A stretch of 24,831 bases of DNA from Prevotellaceae bacterium UBA4372. Lineage in GTDB: Bacteria > Bacteroidota > Bacteroidia > Bacteroidales > Bacteroidaceae. This document shows positions 24,530 through 24,831 of the stretch, piece by piece. Position 1 is the stretch's first letter, and each line of letters starts with the position of its first letter. The translations under genes and the position numbers were made by a program. The stretch spans positions 23,058-47,888 of the forward strand of contig DGSC01000040.1 in the NCBI GenBank assembly GCA_002391275.1. The letters are read 5' to 3'. A model generated the notes under the pieces. That model did no database searches, was not told the DNA's origin, and was given only the letters and a program-made list of their open reading frames with translations.

Positions 24530-24831
24530 CCTACCTCATCATACTTCTCGACGACTCCAGCGTGAGCTACTGCCACGCCAACAATCCCTTCAGCGAGCAT
24601 CAGCTGATTCCGCTCGACGTTCTCCGCCAAGGCATTCGCTATGCCATGATGGAGAACCTCACCATTCAGTTTGTCTACCCCGACTATTCCTTGCCCGAAG
24701 CCTACACCGAGGTCATCGAAAGCATAGACCATGCCAAGATAAAGCCTGTTCTTGAAGGCGCTGACGTATGGGTTACCAACAAACTTTTCGAAGGCAACAT
24801 TGCAGTTCCTGTGGTGCTACGCATGGCTCAC
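24523..24831 (+). CDS. CXXX-repeat peptide maturase partner, 5' part (cut by window end)
   Basis: An open frame of 103 codons begins ATG CTG ACC at 24523 and runs off the right edge without a stop. Its start overlaps the radical SAM stop by seven bases (ATGCTGA). The product begins MLTYLIILLDDSSVSYCH and continues with LIPLDVLRQGIRYAMMENL, IQFVYPDYSLPEAY and SIDHAKIKPVL. From memory it resembles the N-terminus of the protein named CXXX repeat peptide maturase that accompanies the radical SAM enzyme in these loci. No cluster motif is visible in the part present. Its job is unknown; peptide recognition or a second modification step are possible (inference). Confidence 0.75.
   Translation, partial: MLTYLIILLDDSSVSYCHANNPFSEHQLIPLDVLRQGIRYAMMENLTIQFVYPDYSLPEAYTEVIESIDHAKIKPVLEGADVWVTNKLFEGNIAVPVVLRMAH

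Overview
The window looks like the chromosome of a Bacteroidales bacterium, most likely of the Prevotellaceae type. Reasons: a SusC/SusD pair, TAnnTTTG-type -7 promoter boxes, no clear Shine-Dalgarno sequences, a MurF-alanine racemase fusion, a GSCFA-domain protein, an SDR-type threonine dehydrogenase and a type IX secretion-like C-terminal tail. Assignments rest on reading motifs and on memory of families; no database search was run.

Left part (1-9731). An unassigned stretch holds five 22-bp tandem repeats and a 97-bp inverted-repeat element. It is followed by a leftward group: dxs (isoprenoid precursors), trkA (potassium uptake control) and a TonB-dependent receptor. A 60-bp near-perfect palindrome carrying two mirror-image promoters separates dxs from a rightward pair, a GSCFA protein and a murF-alr fusion (cell wall D-alanine supply and use).

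Middle part (9732-12701). Convergent terminators with interleaved hairpins separate murF-alr from kbl. Kbl and tdh are divergent and together turn threonine into glycine and acetyl-CoA. After tdh come a long hairpin and a pyrimidine-rich, G-poor stretch.

Right part (12702-24831). A compact polysaccharide-utilisation locus (susC, susD, GH85 endo-beta-N-acetylglucosaminidase) is probably aimed at N-glycans and ends in a strong terminator. A probable outer-membrane protein with an SH3 domain follows.

The most interesting item is at the right end: a cysteine-rich peptide precursor with strict CXXX periodicity, a twin-arginine motif, a lipobox and an acidic export-like patch. It is followed with overlapping stop/start codons by a radical SAM/SPASM maturase and by a third gene cut by the window end. 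This reads as a ribosomally made, post-translationally modified peptide system, whose product would be modified in the cytoplasm, exported folded, lipidated and possibly displayed on the surface.
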